Shown here one piece after another: positions 10,701 through 25,700 of a stretch of DNA of 64,000 bases. Source of the stretch: Brachypodius melanocephalos (Eukaryota > Chordata > Aves > Passeriformes > Pycnonotidae); NCBI GenBank assembly GCA_013398615.1, contig VZSR01000028.1, forward strand, positions 4,269,402-4,333,401, read 5' to 3'. Within the stretch, counting starts at the first letter, position 1, and each line of letters opens with the position of its first letter. The notes beneath the pieces were generated by a model. That model had not been told where the DNA came from, made no database searches, and worked only from the letters and a program-made list of their open reading frames with translations. Position numbers and translations under genes: made by a program.

Positions 10701-13700
10701 TTTTCTTTAACAGATTTTTAGTACTTGTGACAGTCCCAGAACTTTGGTGAGGTTCTGTGTTGTGTTTCTTCATAAATACTTCCATGCACAATGGATGCCT
10801 TTTTCTAGTGGAAATGTAAATATCTGTAGCTTACTAAAGTATTCATATAGCATTGCCTTACATCCAGTTTTCTCTGGGACAGTTCTTTGATGTCCTCTGT
10901 TTCTAAAAGTCTCAGAAATTAAAATAAGCTTAAGTTTATTAAGCTTAAACAGGCTACACAGTATTTCCTTTTGAGTTGGATACTTCATATTAAGCACATT
11001 TTCATGAGATAGCAAGTAAATTTTTATTCAGTCTGTAAGCTTGTTAGGTTGATGCTAGTTAATGTTGTCCTTGAAAGACCATAAGTTAATTTGAGAGGGG
11101 AAAAAATCTACAGCTGAGAAGAGTAGTTCAATGTCAAATCTGTTTCTGATGTGTCTGATTGCTCTTTGCTGAAGGATCGAGAATTTGCACCGAGCAGTGT
11201 GGCAATAGTTGGGCATTCCATGGGTGGTCTTGTTGCAAGAGCCCTGCTCACTCTGAAGAATTTTAAGCCTGAACTTATAAACCTGCTCATTACACAAGCC
11301 ACACCTCACATTGCACCTGTAATGCCTTTGGACAAATACCTTACTGGTGAGTATTGCAGTTGTCTAATCACATTGTATAAACGTTAGTGGGGAGATTCTT
11401 GCAAATCAACAGCAAAATGTGCTGCTTTATTGACTGTAATCAATCTGTTCCTTTGTTACTCAGGTAGTTGAGGGTGCCAGGATACTCAGAGAAAGTCAAG
11501 TGTCGTATAAAATGGATTATGTGGACTTGAGTTTCTGTGCGAGGCCTGGAGCTCTCAGTAATTTGTAATTTAATAAGTTGCATGGGGCATGTTACTAAAT
11601 TTGTAAGCTTTCCAGTGAATGACGTATTTTCTTTCTTTTTTTTCTCCCTCCTTAAAACTTGACCTCTGTAGTGACTTTTATCTTATCAAATGAGAGAGTG
11701 TTAGTTCTGTAGAAGGTGCTAAATTTAATGTTTTTCATAAATTTAATGTTTTTCATGTTTTTCATAATGTTTTTCAAAGGTCGTAGAGGTGAGACTATAA
11801 ATATAGATGTAATTACATATTTTAAATATTTACAAGAAAATACCGTATTTTCCCTCACCTAAATTTAACTGTGGCATAAAAATAAAGTATAATCATTACA
11901 CATGTGCTATATACTTCCTGAAAAGCTAGATTTGATTAAGCTATACTGATTAAATATGTGTTTAGTGATAATTGTGCTGCTACATGTAGATACTGGGGGA
12001 ATTGGTGAAGGAAAGGGAACAGACATTAATTTTCATTGTTCTCTGTGACACCCAAGAGGAATGGATTATCTTTAGCTGCTGGATTTGATTTATTGTGCTT
12101 GTATTAATTCTCCACCCTGCAATTGATTTCAGTGCAATGCTTCTTCCTTACTGACTGTTTCTGGACTTAAGTAAATCTGTGTCTGTCCTTCAAATAAACC
12201 TATGGATTGCTACTCTAACAATATATGTGCTCAGCTGATACAGAAAATGTATCTGTCTTTCCTAACTGCTACCTCTCTGGGTTAAAACAATAATTTTCCT
12301 CTCTAAACATGAATCAAGTGATGATCAGAGCTCAAATATCTCCAGGGGGGCTTACATTTTAGTTAATGTTTATATAGGGTTGTTTTTTGGGGTTTTTTTG
12401 TATATCAAATAGGCTTATGGGAAAATTGTGATTGATTTTAATATATTTTATAGATTTTTATACAGCTGTAAACAATCATTGGATTCTAAAGGCCCAAGAT
12501 TTAAGAAATTTAACTACCCTTTCTGTGGCGGGAGGATTCAGAGATTACCAAGTTCGTTCAGGACTGGCTTTTCTACCAAGATTGAGTCAACATGACAGTG
12601 CCTTATCTGTTGTGGTAAAAAAAGCAAACTGTTTTTTTGGTTTTGCATGGAACTGTATTAGATAGTTATTTATGTAGTGCATGTATATGTGTCTATATGG
12701 GCAGCATAGTGTAAATAAATATGAAAATACTGCATGTTAAAACACTAAATGGATACTGTGTGGTTATAAAATCATAAGTAGTTGATGTAGTTTAAATGAG
12801 CCTCCACTGGAGGAGTATGTATGACTCCAATTGGAATCATCTGTCCCTTGGTACTGCTTCTTCTTACCACCTGCTTGCACTTCTTCAGTTCCAGAACCCA
12901 GGTTTTATTTCCCCGTGTTTTGGCAAGAGATGTGTATATGGAGAAAGGTGAATGTGCCATATAGAAGTAGAGTGTTCTATTATAAAAGAGAGCTCTGGCA
13001 TGGTGCCTTCTTTTTGTATTTGTTGTTTTTCAAAGGATTTAGGAATAGAAAGGATGTAGAGGGTCATCAAGGCAAATTTTCTACTTTTTGAGGCATCTAT
13101 CCTTTCAAAATTAATCAAGTGTCATCAGAAAGTATTTAGGTTTGTTCTTCCATCCACTCTCCACCAACTTGTTCCCTACATGGAAAAGCTGGAAAACACT
13201 CAGAAGGAAGGGGAAAAATTGTAATTTCCAACTTCCATTTACTGCAGAAGCCAGTTTTTTAATGCCTTTCTTCTGACATCTGCTTAAAATGTTATATGAA
13301 ATAGCTGTCATTCCCTTGGTGTTTACCTCCCTGTGTGTTGTACAGAAAGCTGTCTATAAATAAGCTCAGCTCAGATCCCGCTAGGCTAAGAGGATTAACT
13401 CTGCATTCCCTTTGTCCTAGTAACCCTTCTGTGCTTCTGCTCTACTTTCATTTCTCTTGAGTGTTGGTGACCAGAATTTTGCATGAGATTTCCTGAGTAG
13501 TGGTACCAGTTCTTTCTGGTTTTGTTTGTTTTGTTTTGGAGGTTGTGTTGTGGTTGTTATTGTTCAGTTTGGGTTTTTTTCTTCCCAATGATGCATTAAT
13601 AGTTCATAGTTTATTTGATTCATGTTGAGTGATAGGTTGATGAACACCATTTTTGGGAGGTTTTTTTGGTATTGTTAGTCCCTAAAATGTAATACATGAA

Positions 13701-16700
13701 ATCCACTTAGAGCAAATAATAACTTCGGACTGTGCAGTTCTTTCTTTGTGGTGGCTCTTTCTGTTGAGGACACCCTTGGTTTCTCAACAGCCACTTTCAG
13801 TGGCTGCTATTCTCGTGTGCCAGGATCAGTCATTAAAATAGTAAGATTAGTCATAGAAGCAGTCTTTGAAGAAATTTTTGCTAAGTTTCCTCCACTCCGT
13901 TTTCTGCCCTCTCACCATTAGTCTCTGCTATCTAACATAGATAATTTGGTCATTTTGTTTTATAATTTCCAGCTTGCACGTGCTTCAGCGCTTGCGAGAT
14001 TGGTGACTGAAGAAGTCCTTCTGTTGTACCCTGAAACTCCTAAGATAAAGGCTGTTATTTTTAATAGTTCTGCAAATATGTTTAGATAAGGAGGGGAAAG
14101 GTTTCCATATAATTTTAGAATGTGGAGTGCTAACAAAAGCTTAACCTTCTTCTTCACCCAAACAGAGCTCAGCTGTGCCTAGAGCTTGGGCCTCAACTGA
14201 CCATCTCTCCATAGTGTGGTAAGATAATGGAAAAAAGATTAATTGACTGACTGTGCACAGCTCTCTTCTCCACTGTTATCACTTTCTACCATAATTTAAC
14301 TTCAGTTTAAGATTATGGTGAAGTCTCTTCTGACCAGTTTTGTCACCCTGGATCTTTCCTTTCCAGGTTTAATTTTTCTTATTCTGTCTTCTAGGTGCAA
14401 AGAACTGATCCTGGCTACCATTAGAGCTTTTTTTGATCTCATAGATGAAAACACAAGGCAGGTCTGTGTGTGTGATCTCTGTTTATTTACCCATCTCAGA
14501 ATGTTTAATCAGGAGAAATATCTCCCTGTTTTACGGACTGGGGACAGACTCCTCTAGTTTTTCTTGTGTACTTATTTTAATGTGTGATTTAGAGAGACAA
14601 AAAGAGGAGTGCAGTTGTTCTTCACTGACTGTGCTAGAGGGTAAAACTTTTCAGAAATCAGTTGTAATGGCCACAGTTTTGGAAAGTGGAACAGACGAAA
14701 ATTAGTGCTGGGAGGTTTATTTGGAAAAAGCAAAACCAAACTGATCAAACAAACAAAAATCCCAACCCCAAACAAAAGTGAATCCTGCTGTAGCTACAGA
14801 GCTGGGTTTGTGAACTCGGATTAGTAAACCTAAATGTGAGAATTTTTCTTAAGTTCTGCCTAAGTGTCATTTCAGGAAGAATGCATGTGTGTCTATAAAG
14901 AAGGTTTAATGGAATGGTTCCCTGGTGTTATGAGTAGGTGAGAATGTAAAACCCCTGAAAGTTTTGGCTGTGCTTTATAATGTGTAGATTTTCTGTATTG
15001 CAGTGATTGACTATTGATGGCACTGCACAGTATTGAATTCAGAACAGAAAGGGCTCAATGACCTCTAACAATCTCTCCTGCCTTCTACCCACATAATGAT
15101 ATTGCTAGCTGTGATCATGAGACGATCTTAAATCACACACATTGATAAAAATTGATAGTGTGCTCTTGTTTTAGATAACTGAGGATCCAAAGAAGAGAAT
15201 GTCTGTGCTGAATCACCACTTTGTGAGACACCCTGCAAAGATGTTTGAGGAAAATCCTGAAGCTTTTACAGACCTCACAGGTGTGCAGCAGTTTTCTTTT
15301 GGATAGGATTCAGTGATACTCCTTTGTTAGTGGTTAATCTTCTCACTAACAAAGTTTCAGAATACACTTTGCCCTCCTTCAGACAAACTAAAACAATATA
15401 CAGGTTATAGACCTAAGCAATCTGCTTTTATTTGGTTTTGTTATTAAAGTGGTTAACAGGATAGGTGCAAAAATCTGTCACTTTTATATAGCTTGGATTC
15501 TGAGGAGTTCTATTTACACCAGGTTGTCCAGTAAAAAATCTCAGAAACTGGGAATTGCTAGATGTCAGAAGGGCAGTCTTATCTGCAGTGGTTGCAAGAG
15601 GGATTGGACGGGTGTTGCAGAGACATTGTGATAGTTTTTTGCTACTCATGGAAATCCTGAATATTCAGATCTGCTTCATCTGTCACTTCTTTGTCCCATG
15701 ACATGGCAGGGTGAAATGAACCATTCACTAAGGGTTTCCTTGTAAAGTTCCTTCCTAGGGATGCAGAGTTAAAAGTGAGATTTTGGATTGCATGGAGTCT
15801 TAAGGACTAAACACAACTTTTGTAGGGCACAGCTTTATTTTGCTGAAGTGGGCTGAACCATTTTATCCAGACCATTTTATTTCAGGAATTTTCTCAACAT
15901 AAGACATTGCAGAAGTGCTAATGTAGCTTCTTGCACTTTGGTGTCCAGTTTGGGGCACCCTCTTACATGAAGGTATTTGTGCATTGGCATCTCCTGAAAT
16001 GAATATGGAGCAAAAGACCACCAAAATGGGCAGTTCCTGGGGCGTAGGAAATGGGGGAAAGAGGATGAGTGAACTGAGGATTTTCACCCTAAAGAGAATA
16101 CTGAGGGGGATCATGTTCCTGTCTTCAACTACCTAATGAAGAATTGGAGAGAAGATGAAGTTGAATTTTTATCAGAGGTTCACAGTGATAGCACAATTGG
16201 CAGTAGAAATCATGTTATAACAAAAGACATTCTAATTAGGTATTAGGAAAAAAACATTTCACCAGGAAGGTGGTCAAACACTGGAACAGATGCCCAGAGA
16301 GGTTGAGATACTGATGTTTTGGGAGGGTTGCCTTTTCTTGGGTCAGTTTTTAGCAATAAGTTTGCTAAATTGGTTTAAATTTGATTTCATGTTTGTGTCT
16401 TCCTATTTGTGGTGACCTCTTGGCATTTAGCTGAATTTCTGTCATGAATTTGTTACTTTCCTTAAATGGAAGAAAGATACAACCTCTTTGCATAAAAATT
16501 GGCACTGTATGCTGATCTCTTCATTATTGTCTTACCCTTTTCCCCCAGCCATATCTTTAAACTGCTTCTGGTTTTTTGTGTGATACTCACTTTTCTGATG
16601 TTCTCCTACACAAGTTTCTGTATCAGCTTTCTTAAAAGTCTGACAGGAACAAAGATTGGGGCTGCTTCTAATGTTGCCTCATCATTAATCAGTCACCCTA

Positions 16701-19700
16701 TAATTACACCAATATAATTTGGTTTATTTGTTTGGTTGTCTTTATTTTGTTTCAAGATGCTTGGGGTTTTTATTTTGCCATTAGTATTTAGTAACAGAAT
16801 CCTAGGGCTTTATTGTTTCCTGTGTAACTGATGATAACTGTTCCATGTAATTGTAAGCAGTAACAATCCTCAGTGTTGATTAAAGCACATCGAGTTTATC
16901 TGTGTATAGACAGGAGATAAGACCTTGGTGATCAGTAAAATACAAGATTTTGGATGTAAGGATAATCGTTTCTGCAGTGCAGCATGCTAAAATATTTATT
17001 TTTAGGAGCTTTCACGTGGATTACAGTCAAAGGCTCAAAATGGACTTACTCAGTTTACAATGTAAGTAATTTTTTCCCCCATTATGTTTTATGTTTATGT
17101 TTTTATTTTTGTTTTGGCCCTTTTGTTAGGGGGGTTGTGGTTTTTTTTTTTTTTTACTAATGAGCTTCTTTTTTTTTTTTTAAAGGATTCTGATGGAAAA
17201 TATTTTGCATTTCCTCTTGCAAGCCACAGAAAATCATACAGTCATGTTTACTGTGAAAATAGTATGTTGGTGAGAAAATACTTCTTTAATGTCTGAAGTT
17301 CGTTTATAAAGCTGGGTTGTTTTAATTTCCATTTGCTGCAGTTTTAAGCCACTTAATGAGCAGCTGTTGAAATTGCTGCCATCCATTTACAATCACAGCT
17401 TAATGCATGTCAGAGGTACCAACTGTTTTAGTGTGTCACACTTAGTATTCAAGATCTGAAACCTTCAATGCCTCCTGAACCTCAAATGTTTTCTTTCTGA
17501 CTTCTGGTTAACTCTACATTATTGTGTCCTTTAATTTAGTGCAGTTCTGTATCGATGGCTTTGACGGAAGTAGTTGTTTTTAGTGCTGCTGTGTTTTTGC
17601 CATACTCTTAATTTGGGAAAGCTGTTTATAGGCTTGCTTTCCCATAATAAAATTTAAGTGAGCCTGAAAAGCTACAGAGATCTTTCACTAAGCAGGGAAA
17701 GTGAATGGAAGACAGATGAGGAGACAGCACCATCTCAGTTGTCTCCTATGGAGAGGAAACACCATAATGTGCATTTCTTGTATTTTTAGCTTGAGACACA
17801 TACATTCAGCCAAATGTTTTTTCAGATTTGTATCCAAGAATGAATTTAATCTCTTGGCAAACTGAAGATGGATAAATAGGCTTTTCAGAATCATTACATT
17901 AGTGGCAAGAAAATTGAGATGCTTTCCTGTTTTCCTCCTGCCTGTCCCTGTTGCCACCGCTCCCCTTGCCATAGATGGCATTCACCACTATTGTGAACAA
18001 TTGTCTGTGCTTGGTGCTGTTCTAATTCTGAATGGCACCTTCAGTGTTTACAAGTATGTTGTGATCCTAGCTATGCTTTGATATGGTAACTTTTGCCCTT
18101 GTTATAATGTCTGAAACACAGGGCTAGTACAGCTTTAGAGGAGGAAGGAGGTACAAAACAAATGTATGAGAGCTGCATCATGGTGCTGTCACTTCAGAGC
18201 ACTTAAATTCTCAAGGAATGGAGTGGTAGAATATTAAATATCTAAAGTATTCTTCTATTGCTTAAAAGAGTACCTTGAGATGTTTCTTTTAGTTATAACA
18301 GATTAAACATGATATGTAAGATGGATATTTTTAAAAGAGAAATTATGAAAGCTTGTTTGCTTAACCTTGTATTTATTCATACAAACGGTGGGAAATTCAA
18401 GTTATTTAAAATGGTTCCTAGAAACCCCACCATGGACTCTAAAGCTTCACCTTTCTGTCCTTGCAATTACAATTGCAAGATTATGATATCAGTGCTTTAA
18501 TTATCTTCAGTTTTAACCCCTACATTGCTTGAAGTAATCAGTACTTTTAATATATTTGTAAATGCAATCACACATAGGTAATGTAGTATTTTATGGTACT
18601 GACTTTACAGGACACAAGTAGCTGGATTTATGGCTGCATGAACACTAATTCATCAATGTGGTGAGTAGGAACAGCTCCTGTTCTTTATTCAGATGGGTTT
18701 TGTGAGACTGTGTTTGAATTTAAAGCATATGAATTATCCTTGGTAGGAAGAGATTGGGAAGTAAAATTGTTATTGTAAATAATTCATGCTCTCTATATCA
18801 CCAGGAAAACAGGAAAGCACACCTTTTCTTAAAATAGGTGATATTCTTCTTCATGGGGCTGTTTTTTGACCTTCATACCTGGAGCTGGAGAGGGACCTTT
18901 CTCAAGGGCTTGAAGTGACAGAACAAGGGGCAGTGGCTTTAAACTGCCAGGGCAAGTTTAGATTGGATATTGGGGAGAAGTTGTTCACTGTGAGGGTGGG
19001 GAGGCGTTGGAGCAGTTCCCCTATAGAGGCTCTGGGTGTCCCATCCCTGGAGATGTTCCAGGCCAGGTTGGATGGGGTCCTGAGTAACCTGGTCTGGTAA
19101 AGGGTGTCCTTGCCCATGGCAGAGCTGTTGGAACTAGATGGTTTTTAATATCCTTTTCAACCCAAACCATTCTGTTCCTTTAGAATTCTGTGACAAAAGA
19201 CATCAAATGTCACGCAGAGCCTTCAAAAGAGTGGATTAAAGCATCCCTTTTTTTTATTTCAAAATTGCTACTGTCATATGAAAAAAAATTAGAAGAATGG
19301 GTGGTTTAGTGGTTATTTGTTATGACAGTCATTACAAAATAGACTTAAAACATTGTCTTAGGTTATATTTGTAAAAGAAAGTAAATTGAATCTACCCTTC
19401 CAATTAGGGAAAGCTTCCAGGCAAAATGGAACTAGCAGAGTATTTATCTGTTCTGGGATCACGGAGGTGTACAGCCAGAGTCTTGCCTCCAGCAGATAGC
19501 CAGATGTCACAATTACTTTTTCCTGAGCCAAGAAGTTGGCTGTTAATTCTTTGTATGACCTTTGATCAGCATGAAGTGCACGTTAGTCTAGTTTAGGACT
19601 GCTCCATAAACCTCATCTAATAATAGTGGGTCTGCTGTGGTCTATGTCCTGAGGTCATAAACACTATTTACAGAAACAGCAGTATTCCAGAAAATCAAAA

Positions 19701-22700
19701 CTTGAAGTGACCAAATGGATGTGTTACAGTTCAATGTGTAAACACATCTTAGAACTGCTGAAAACCCTTTAACAGCTAACAAAAATTTTTATTCATATGG
19801 TATATTTTAGATATTTTCATGGGAAAATTTTGCTTTTAATATTTAACAGATGCTAATAAAACCACATGATAATTCAATTCTAGTGCGGTTTTAGCTCATG
19901 AAAAGTTTTCATTTTGTGTCTGAAGCTGCCTGGCTAATATGTGCTGCAGGTTTTCTGTATGAGAGAGCTGCATCTTTGCTTTGGCTTGGTTTTGCACAAA
20001 CAAGATTTGCACTATCTGAAATTAGCATAGTTTGATAAATTACTGTGGTAGCAGTACCCCCAAATTTCTTCTCAGTTTAAAATGTTAATTCAGAGAGAGA
20101 CAGAGAGAGAGAGAAGCTGCTGTATTAATCCACTGCCATGATACTGGGCCTGCATAATAAATATGCTCATCCTTTAATGTGCATGAATTTTTACAGCCTG
20201 GAAGCTGCTGATTTATCCTGGAGAGCTGAGCTACTTCCAACCACCAAGGTAGGTGTGTACCTAACTTGTAGGAGGGAGAGATGCTTCAGGGGGTTGTTGC
20301 AAGTCATAGGGGAAGGAGCTGTTCTGTTTGGAGCATTGGAACAGGTTGTATTCCACAGGAATACAAGAGGTGGACAACTGGGAACTGGCAAGGGGCAAGC
20401 TAAGGGGCATGTTCAGTAATGACTTTTCTTCTTCTTTCTTTTTTTGTCTTTTGTCCTCTCTTTTTAAGGTTGTAATGCTGAAACTTCTGGACTATCCTTC
20501 TTTGTCCCACATTGTCATTCAAGTACCACCAGCAGCTGGCAATAAGGTAAAAAAAAATACATTCAGTAATTGCTTGCATAGTGTATTCATAACTTTCAGA
20601 TGCTGTGACAGGAGGAAAAGGAAATATATTAAATATGTGTTAAGTTGCTTTGAGAAACCACAGACCCACACTATAATGTGGTTTGGAAGTAGCTTTTGTG
20701 AGCTTCTGTAAGCTCAGAAACACTTGGATAAAATACCAAACAACAAGGCATGAATAGCACTTGAAACATGTACAAAGCCACAGTTCTCAAATCACTTCTT
20801 GGAGTTTTTGTGGGAGATTCTAGTGGTAATCTTCTTTGTTTTTCTTAATCCTCTGTTCTCCTGAGTGTTCATCCCTTTGAGCAGTCATTTCTCTTACCCA
20901 GATTAGCAGAGAATACAGATAATTGAAGGGACCACACCTGGATTTTGGGAAGCATAGGTCAGATAGCTCTGCGACCTCTTAAACCACAAATGCTGTAATG
21001 GACTGAGTTGTGCAGAGTTTAACAGTTTGTATCTCACAAATGAGATGGAGATCTTTGCATCAAGGGCTCTCAGGATCCCAGTAAGAGGGACATTTGAGGG
21101 CTTAGTGAGTTACCCATCTGCATCTGGCAGACCTTTCCAGTTAGTTGTGGAAATGGCAGAATACTGACTTGGAATTTCCAGTCTAATCAAATCTGACATT
21201 GCTTTCTGTGACACAAATAGAGTCTCTGAGTCTGTGGCATAATAATCCATGATCCAAGAAACTATTCTTCTCTGAGTGTATCTCCAGACAGTTGTGACAG
21301 AGGCATCTTGCAGTGAAATCAGTAATACACAATGTTCAGGGTAAGCAAAGACAGAGGAGAGATCATTTGGGAAATGTAATTTGGCAAGTACAAAGGCTTT
21401 CTAGTCTTGTGGTTGATTCAGATCTGTTTTTAATATCCTCAATTGCAGTATACATTGGGCTGTGAATTCTTCAAAGAGGATTCCAGAACAGTACAGCTCC
21501 CTGTAACACATCTTTTTTCATTTGGTAAGTATAGAATACTGCTTTTGGATAAAATGGAAAACTAGTACAACTAACCTTTGGATAATAAATTTGCCAAAAA
21601 AGGTCAGGCCAGGAGTTTTTAGGAGTTGTTTTTCACTAAAGCTGACCCTGCTTTTGGTAGTAACAAAGAAATAAGAAACGTGGGGGTTTAGATTAACAGA
21701 TATGAAATATGTAATTCTCCTGGAAAAGAAATAATCTGAAAATGTAGTGACTTCTCAGATTAAGTTTATCTAATAAGTGAAAATACTGCATCATTTACAG
21801 GGCTTTCTTCAAGCAAAATTCTGTTGAATTCAACTGGGTTGCTATACAATGTACAGCTCCAGCACTTCAACCAAGTAAGAATGCTACTGAAGTTTTTAAA
21901 GGAATGTAACCACTGTTTGTCTCGAGAAAAGTGAGTGACTTCTATTTTTTTTTTTTGTGTTCTAGATATATCAAGCTTTCAAAATTTATATAGACAGCCA
22001 CTGCCAGTCACTCAAAGGTAAATAGAAGTCTTCTGAAGTACAAATTTATAAAACAAATCGTTGGAAATCTGTAGAAACTAAAGTCTTCTCATGCAGTGGA
22101 GTTTAGGCAATACTGTTATTATCTGTTCAAATGTGTCTGCTAATGTCTCTCACTTCCCACTTTAAGAAGGATGGATCAACAAAAATGAGGAATTGGTCCT
22201 TTAAACTTTGTTTTTCTTGTTTCCCAGCAAAGGGAAGTTGAATTTCCATCACGATTCTGTCTTATATTGAAAGTGTTTCTTGAGGAAGGCACATTTGGCT
22301 AGGATTTTTATTTGCTGATGACAGGACTCAAATTTGAATGTTAAGCTATGTAAGCTTAAACAGGATGGGTTGCTGAAGGACCCTGTTTCAAAAAAAGAAA
22401 GTGATGGATTTTATTAGATTGAGGTTTTGTTTCATATTGAAAAGCAAAACTCTTCTCATAACCATTCTTCATTTAAACATTGATGTCTCACTGTCTTGTC
22501 CTGTAACAGCCTGAGTTTAAAAATGTCATTTTTTGTTTGCTGCTAACTGCTCTGATCTGATGACAGTTGCAATGTAACTGCCAGCCCAGTGATTCTGTGC
22601 AGTGATCTGTGTGCCACCTTTGTTTTACTGCCCCTGTAGTTTTTAGAGACAGTTGTCATCTGGTTCTTAATTAAGTTTATATTTTTTAATGCTGTTCCAT

Positions 22701-25700
22701 TTCAGAAAGAAAACCTAGTGTTTACAGACTTCATATCCCCTGGTCATATGAAGACTCAATAACTGTAGCGAAGTAAGGACTTTACAATTAATAACTTCTT
22801 GATATGTTTTTTGAAGAGTGTTTTCATCCTGTTGTGGTAATATTGCTGATGTGAGACAGCTTCTACAGTCTTAAATGTTTGACTTCTGCATCTTTTCCCC
22901 ATTTACCTTTCTGCCCTTGTTGGGAGAGTTTTGATTTTTCCTAGAATAAGAATACCTACTAATCGTTTGCTTACCGGTTCTTGCTAATTTTTTTAAAAAA
23001 TAAATCAGATAGGCTGATCTGAAATTCTCAGGATAATCATTGACTCCCTCATGAGTGGAGAACAGTGGATGCTTTGGATGCTGGCTTCCTCCTGGAAGCC
23101 AGGGTTTGGATTACACAGCAGCCCTGTGTTTGCTTCAGCAGCATAGTCCTGCCAAAGTCGAATGAATACAGCTTGAAATACATGTGTCACTTAGGAAGTT
23201 GAACAACCTGACTGTATTTATTTTAGAAGTCTTAAGGCTACCTCAAAATTTCCAACCCCCTGTTTTTCCTAGCAGCATAATACTTGCAGGAAACTGAGTT
23301 GTATTCTTGAGGATCTGTTCTTCCCATTCCTGGCACTCAGCATATTTGCATACTCTGTGAGGCAGTGTGTTCACTGAACTTGTCTGCTTTCTTTAGTGCC
23401 GTGTGCCTTGATAGCTCAGAGGAGAAGGAATCGAGGATGTTATGTAGTTCTTTGTGACAGGATAAACAAATTCCTTACACCAGTTTGCTCACAGCTTGTG
23501 GTGACACGTGGTGTGGTAGATCTGCTTTGTGTGCACTTTGTTGAAGACTGAGACACATTTGCTTTTTCTGCATTGCTACAAGGACAGCAGTGACCATGTA
23601 AGTTTGTGTTTCAGAGTTCCATCTCTTGCTGAGATCTCTGCCAAACTGCACATTGCTCAGCCTCACAACGACAGCAGCCTTCCAGAGTTAAACATCTACT
23701 CTTCCCCAGACTGTCAGTATGAAGTGAGTAAAACAGTTTTATTTTATAGCTTGTTGGCATTGCTGGGTAATTTTTGCATGATTCCGTCTTTTAAACCGCA
23801 GCTAATTAATCCAAATAAATACCAAGCAAATCTAAAGGGGGGCTGCTTGGCCTTTTTGACATCTAGTGTGTGTTACAAGTACTTTGCAACAGCTGGGTTA
23901 GTACTGAAAGTTGGACTCTAAAACTTTAAAGCATTTGCTTTTAATTGTCAATAGTACAGTGTTGTGCATTTTAGCTGTGGGATTGCTGTATTCTAAAACT
24001 TAAGTTTGCTCTTAAAAATTAAAGTATTTTATACTTATGCTTACCATTGTATGAAACAATTTTTTTTTCAAGGTAATTCTGAAGACATCACTTCCACAAG
24101 TTCTTGGGCAAGTAAGAAAACCTAATACTAAATTGATTTTTTCATGTCAATAGCATCTATAGAAATTTGTACTTCCTCCCTTCCTTACTGTGGCACTTCA
24201 AGCTCCTCCTTGATGCCAAGAGGAGCACTGTTCAGTGATCATTTTGTAGCCTTGTCCCTTGGCAAGGATCCTTGCTGGATGAATGTCAGTGCCCAGTCCT
24301 TAGAGGAGCAGAAAAGCTCTCTAGCTCTAAAGAGCTGCTGTAAATGGGGAGCATGTGGCTTTGTGCTGAGCTCGATATCTGTAGGTCACACTAACTTTCT
24401 TGCCTGATGAGTCATTGGTGTTAAAACTTCAAAATACATTTGGCATCAATTAAGTTGGGGGAAAAAGTCTTAAGTAGGTCCATATGCTCCATTTCAACAA
24501 ATGGTTATCAATAAAGATTACATTGAAAGTCTGGGGATCAGTAAAAATAGGCTGGCCATCTGCAGTTCTCTGGATCTAAGGAGTAATTAATTTGCAAGCA
24601 CCTAAGTGTAGTGCTGGAAGAAAACTGGCAAGGTTCTCTATGTGAATGTATGCATTTAGAGCAAAGGTTTTTCATTTTCTTGTTATTTTATGAGAATTTA
24701 TAGGCTGTTGGTATATTAATCAGGACTCGGGAGAGTGGAAGCCAATTAATACATGCATATAATTGCTTCCAAAAGTTCTTTGCCTAAAACCAGATATAAC
24801 TATATGCAGGTTTTGCTTGGAAAGTGGCCTTTAAATTGTTTTAAACATATTTTACTGAGATGTGATACTTGTTTTTTTTCATACTTGTCTTGACTGGAAA
24901 AAAAAACCCCAAAAACATTGGTTTCTAATTTGATTATTTATCCAAACCCGTTTCATTAGCTGCTTGTGAGAGATTCTAGTATTTCCCACCTATAACATTA
25001 ATTACTATTGGAGATTATGAAATATCCATTAAAATGAGAAACTGGATCTTTTAAGAAAGATTTCCTAATCTCGTTATCATTCTGGCTTCATGATAATATT
25101 TGTGTCTGTGTTTTTTAAATGTATTTTTATAGATAGAAGTGCAGTTATCCCTTTATCCTTGTCTTTCAGATAGTAAGGTTCCATGCTGGTGCTTTTCCAG
25201 TCTATATTGTTTCTAATATTCTTCTTACTTATGGAGGACAACTGAGCACATTGAGAACAACAGGTAGCTTTCTAAAAATCTGGATGTTTTTCTCTGTCAC
25301 AAGTGTTTTTATAGAAATTGCTTATCGAATTTACTGATGAAAGACTAGCCAGATGTGAATTTTTAAATCTAAATATCATTCAACTTATGGAAATACTTGG
25401 ATCTGTGCTCTTTATTTTCATTTTTTCTTGGCTAGTAGTTCTTCAGTGTTGTGTTGTAGCAAAATATTTCCTTATTATTTTAAATTGCAATCCCTTCTCT
25501 GGGAAATATTGGTGTTGCACTGTAGTTTAGAATTACCAGAAGTCAAAAATACATGTAAAAATTTGAAATACATTGTTCATGTGCAGAAAACACTATTTCT
25601 TGCAGGGAGATGAGATTTGTGTAACAGCTTTGAGCCATGTCTTCAGACAAAATGTGTTTTTATTGGAATTCAGGGGGTGTTTGTAGCAAACTCCATAATG

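Noticed and set aside
13405..13515. Stretch faintly like an antisense CR1 body in PGAP1 intron 5
   Set aside because: Similarity too short and loose to separate from chance by eye.
18902..19117. Overlapping frames on both strands
   Set aside because: Explained by the sense CR1 fragment at 18862-19192.
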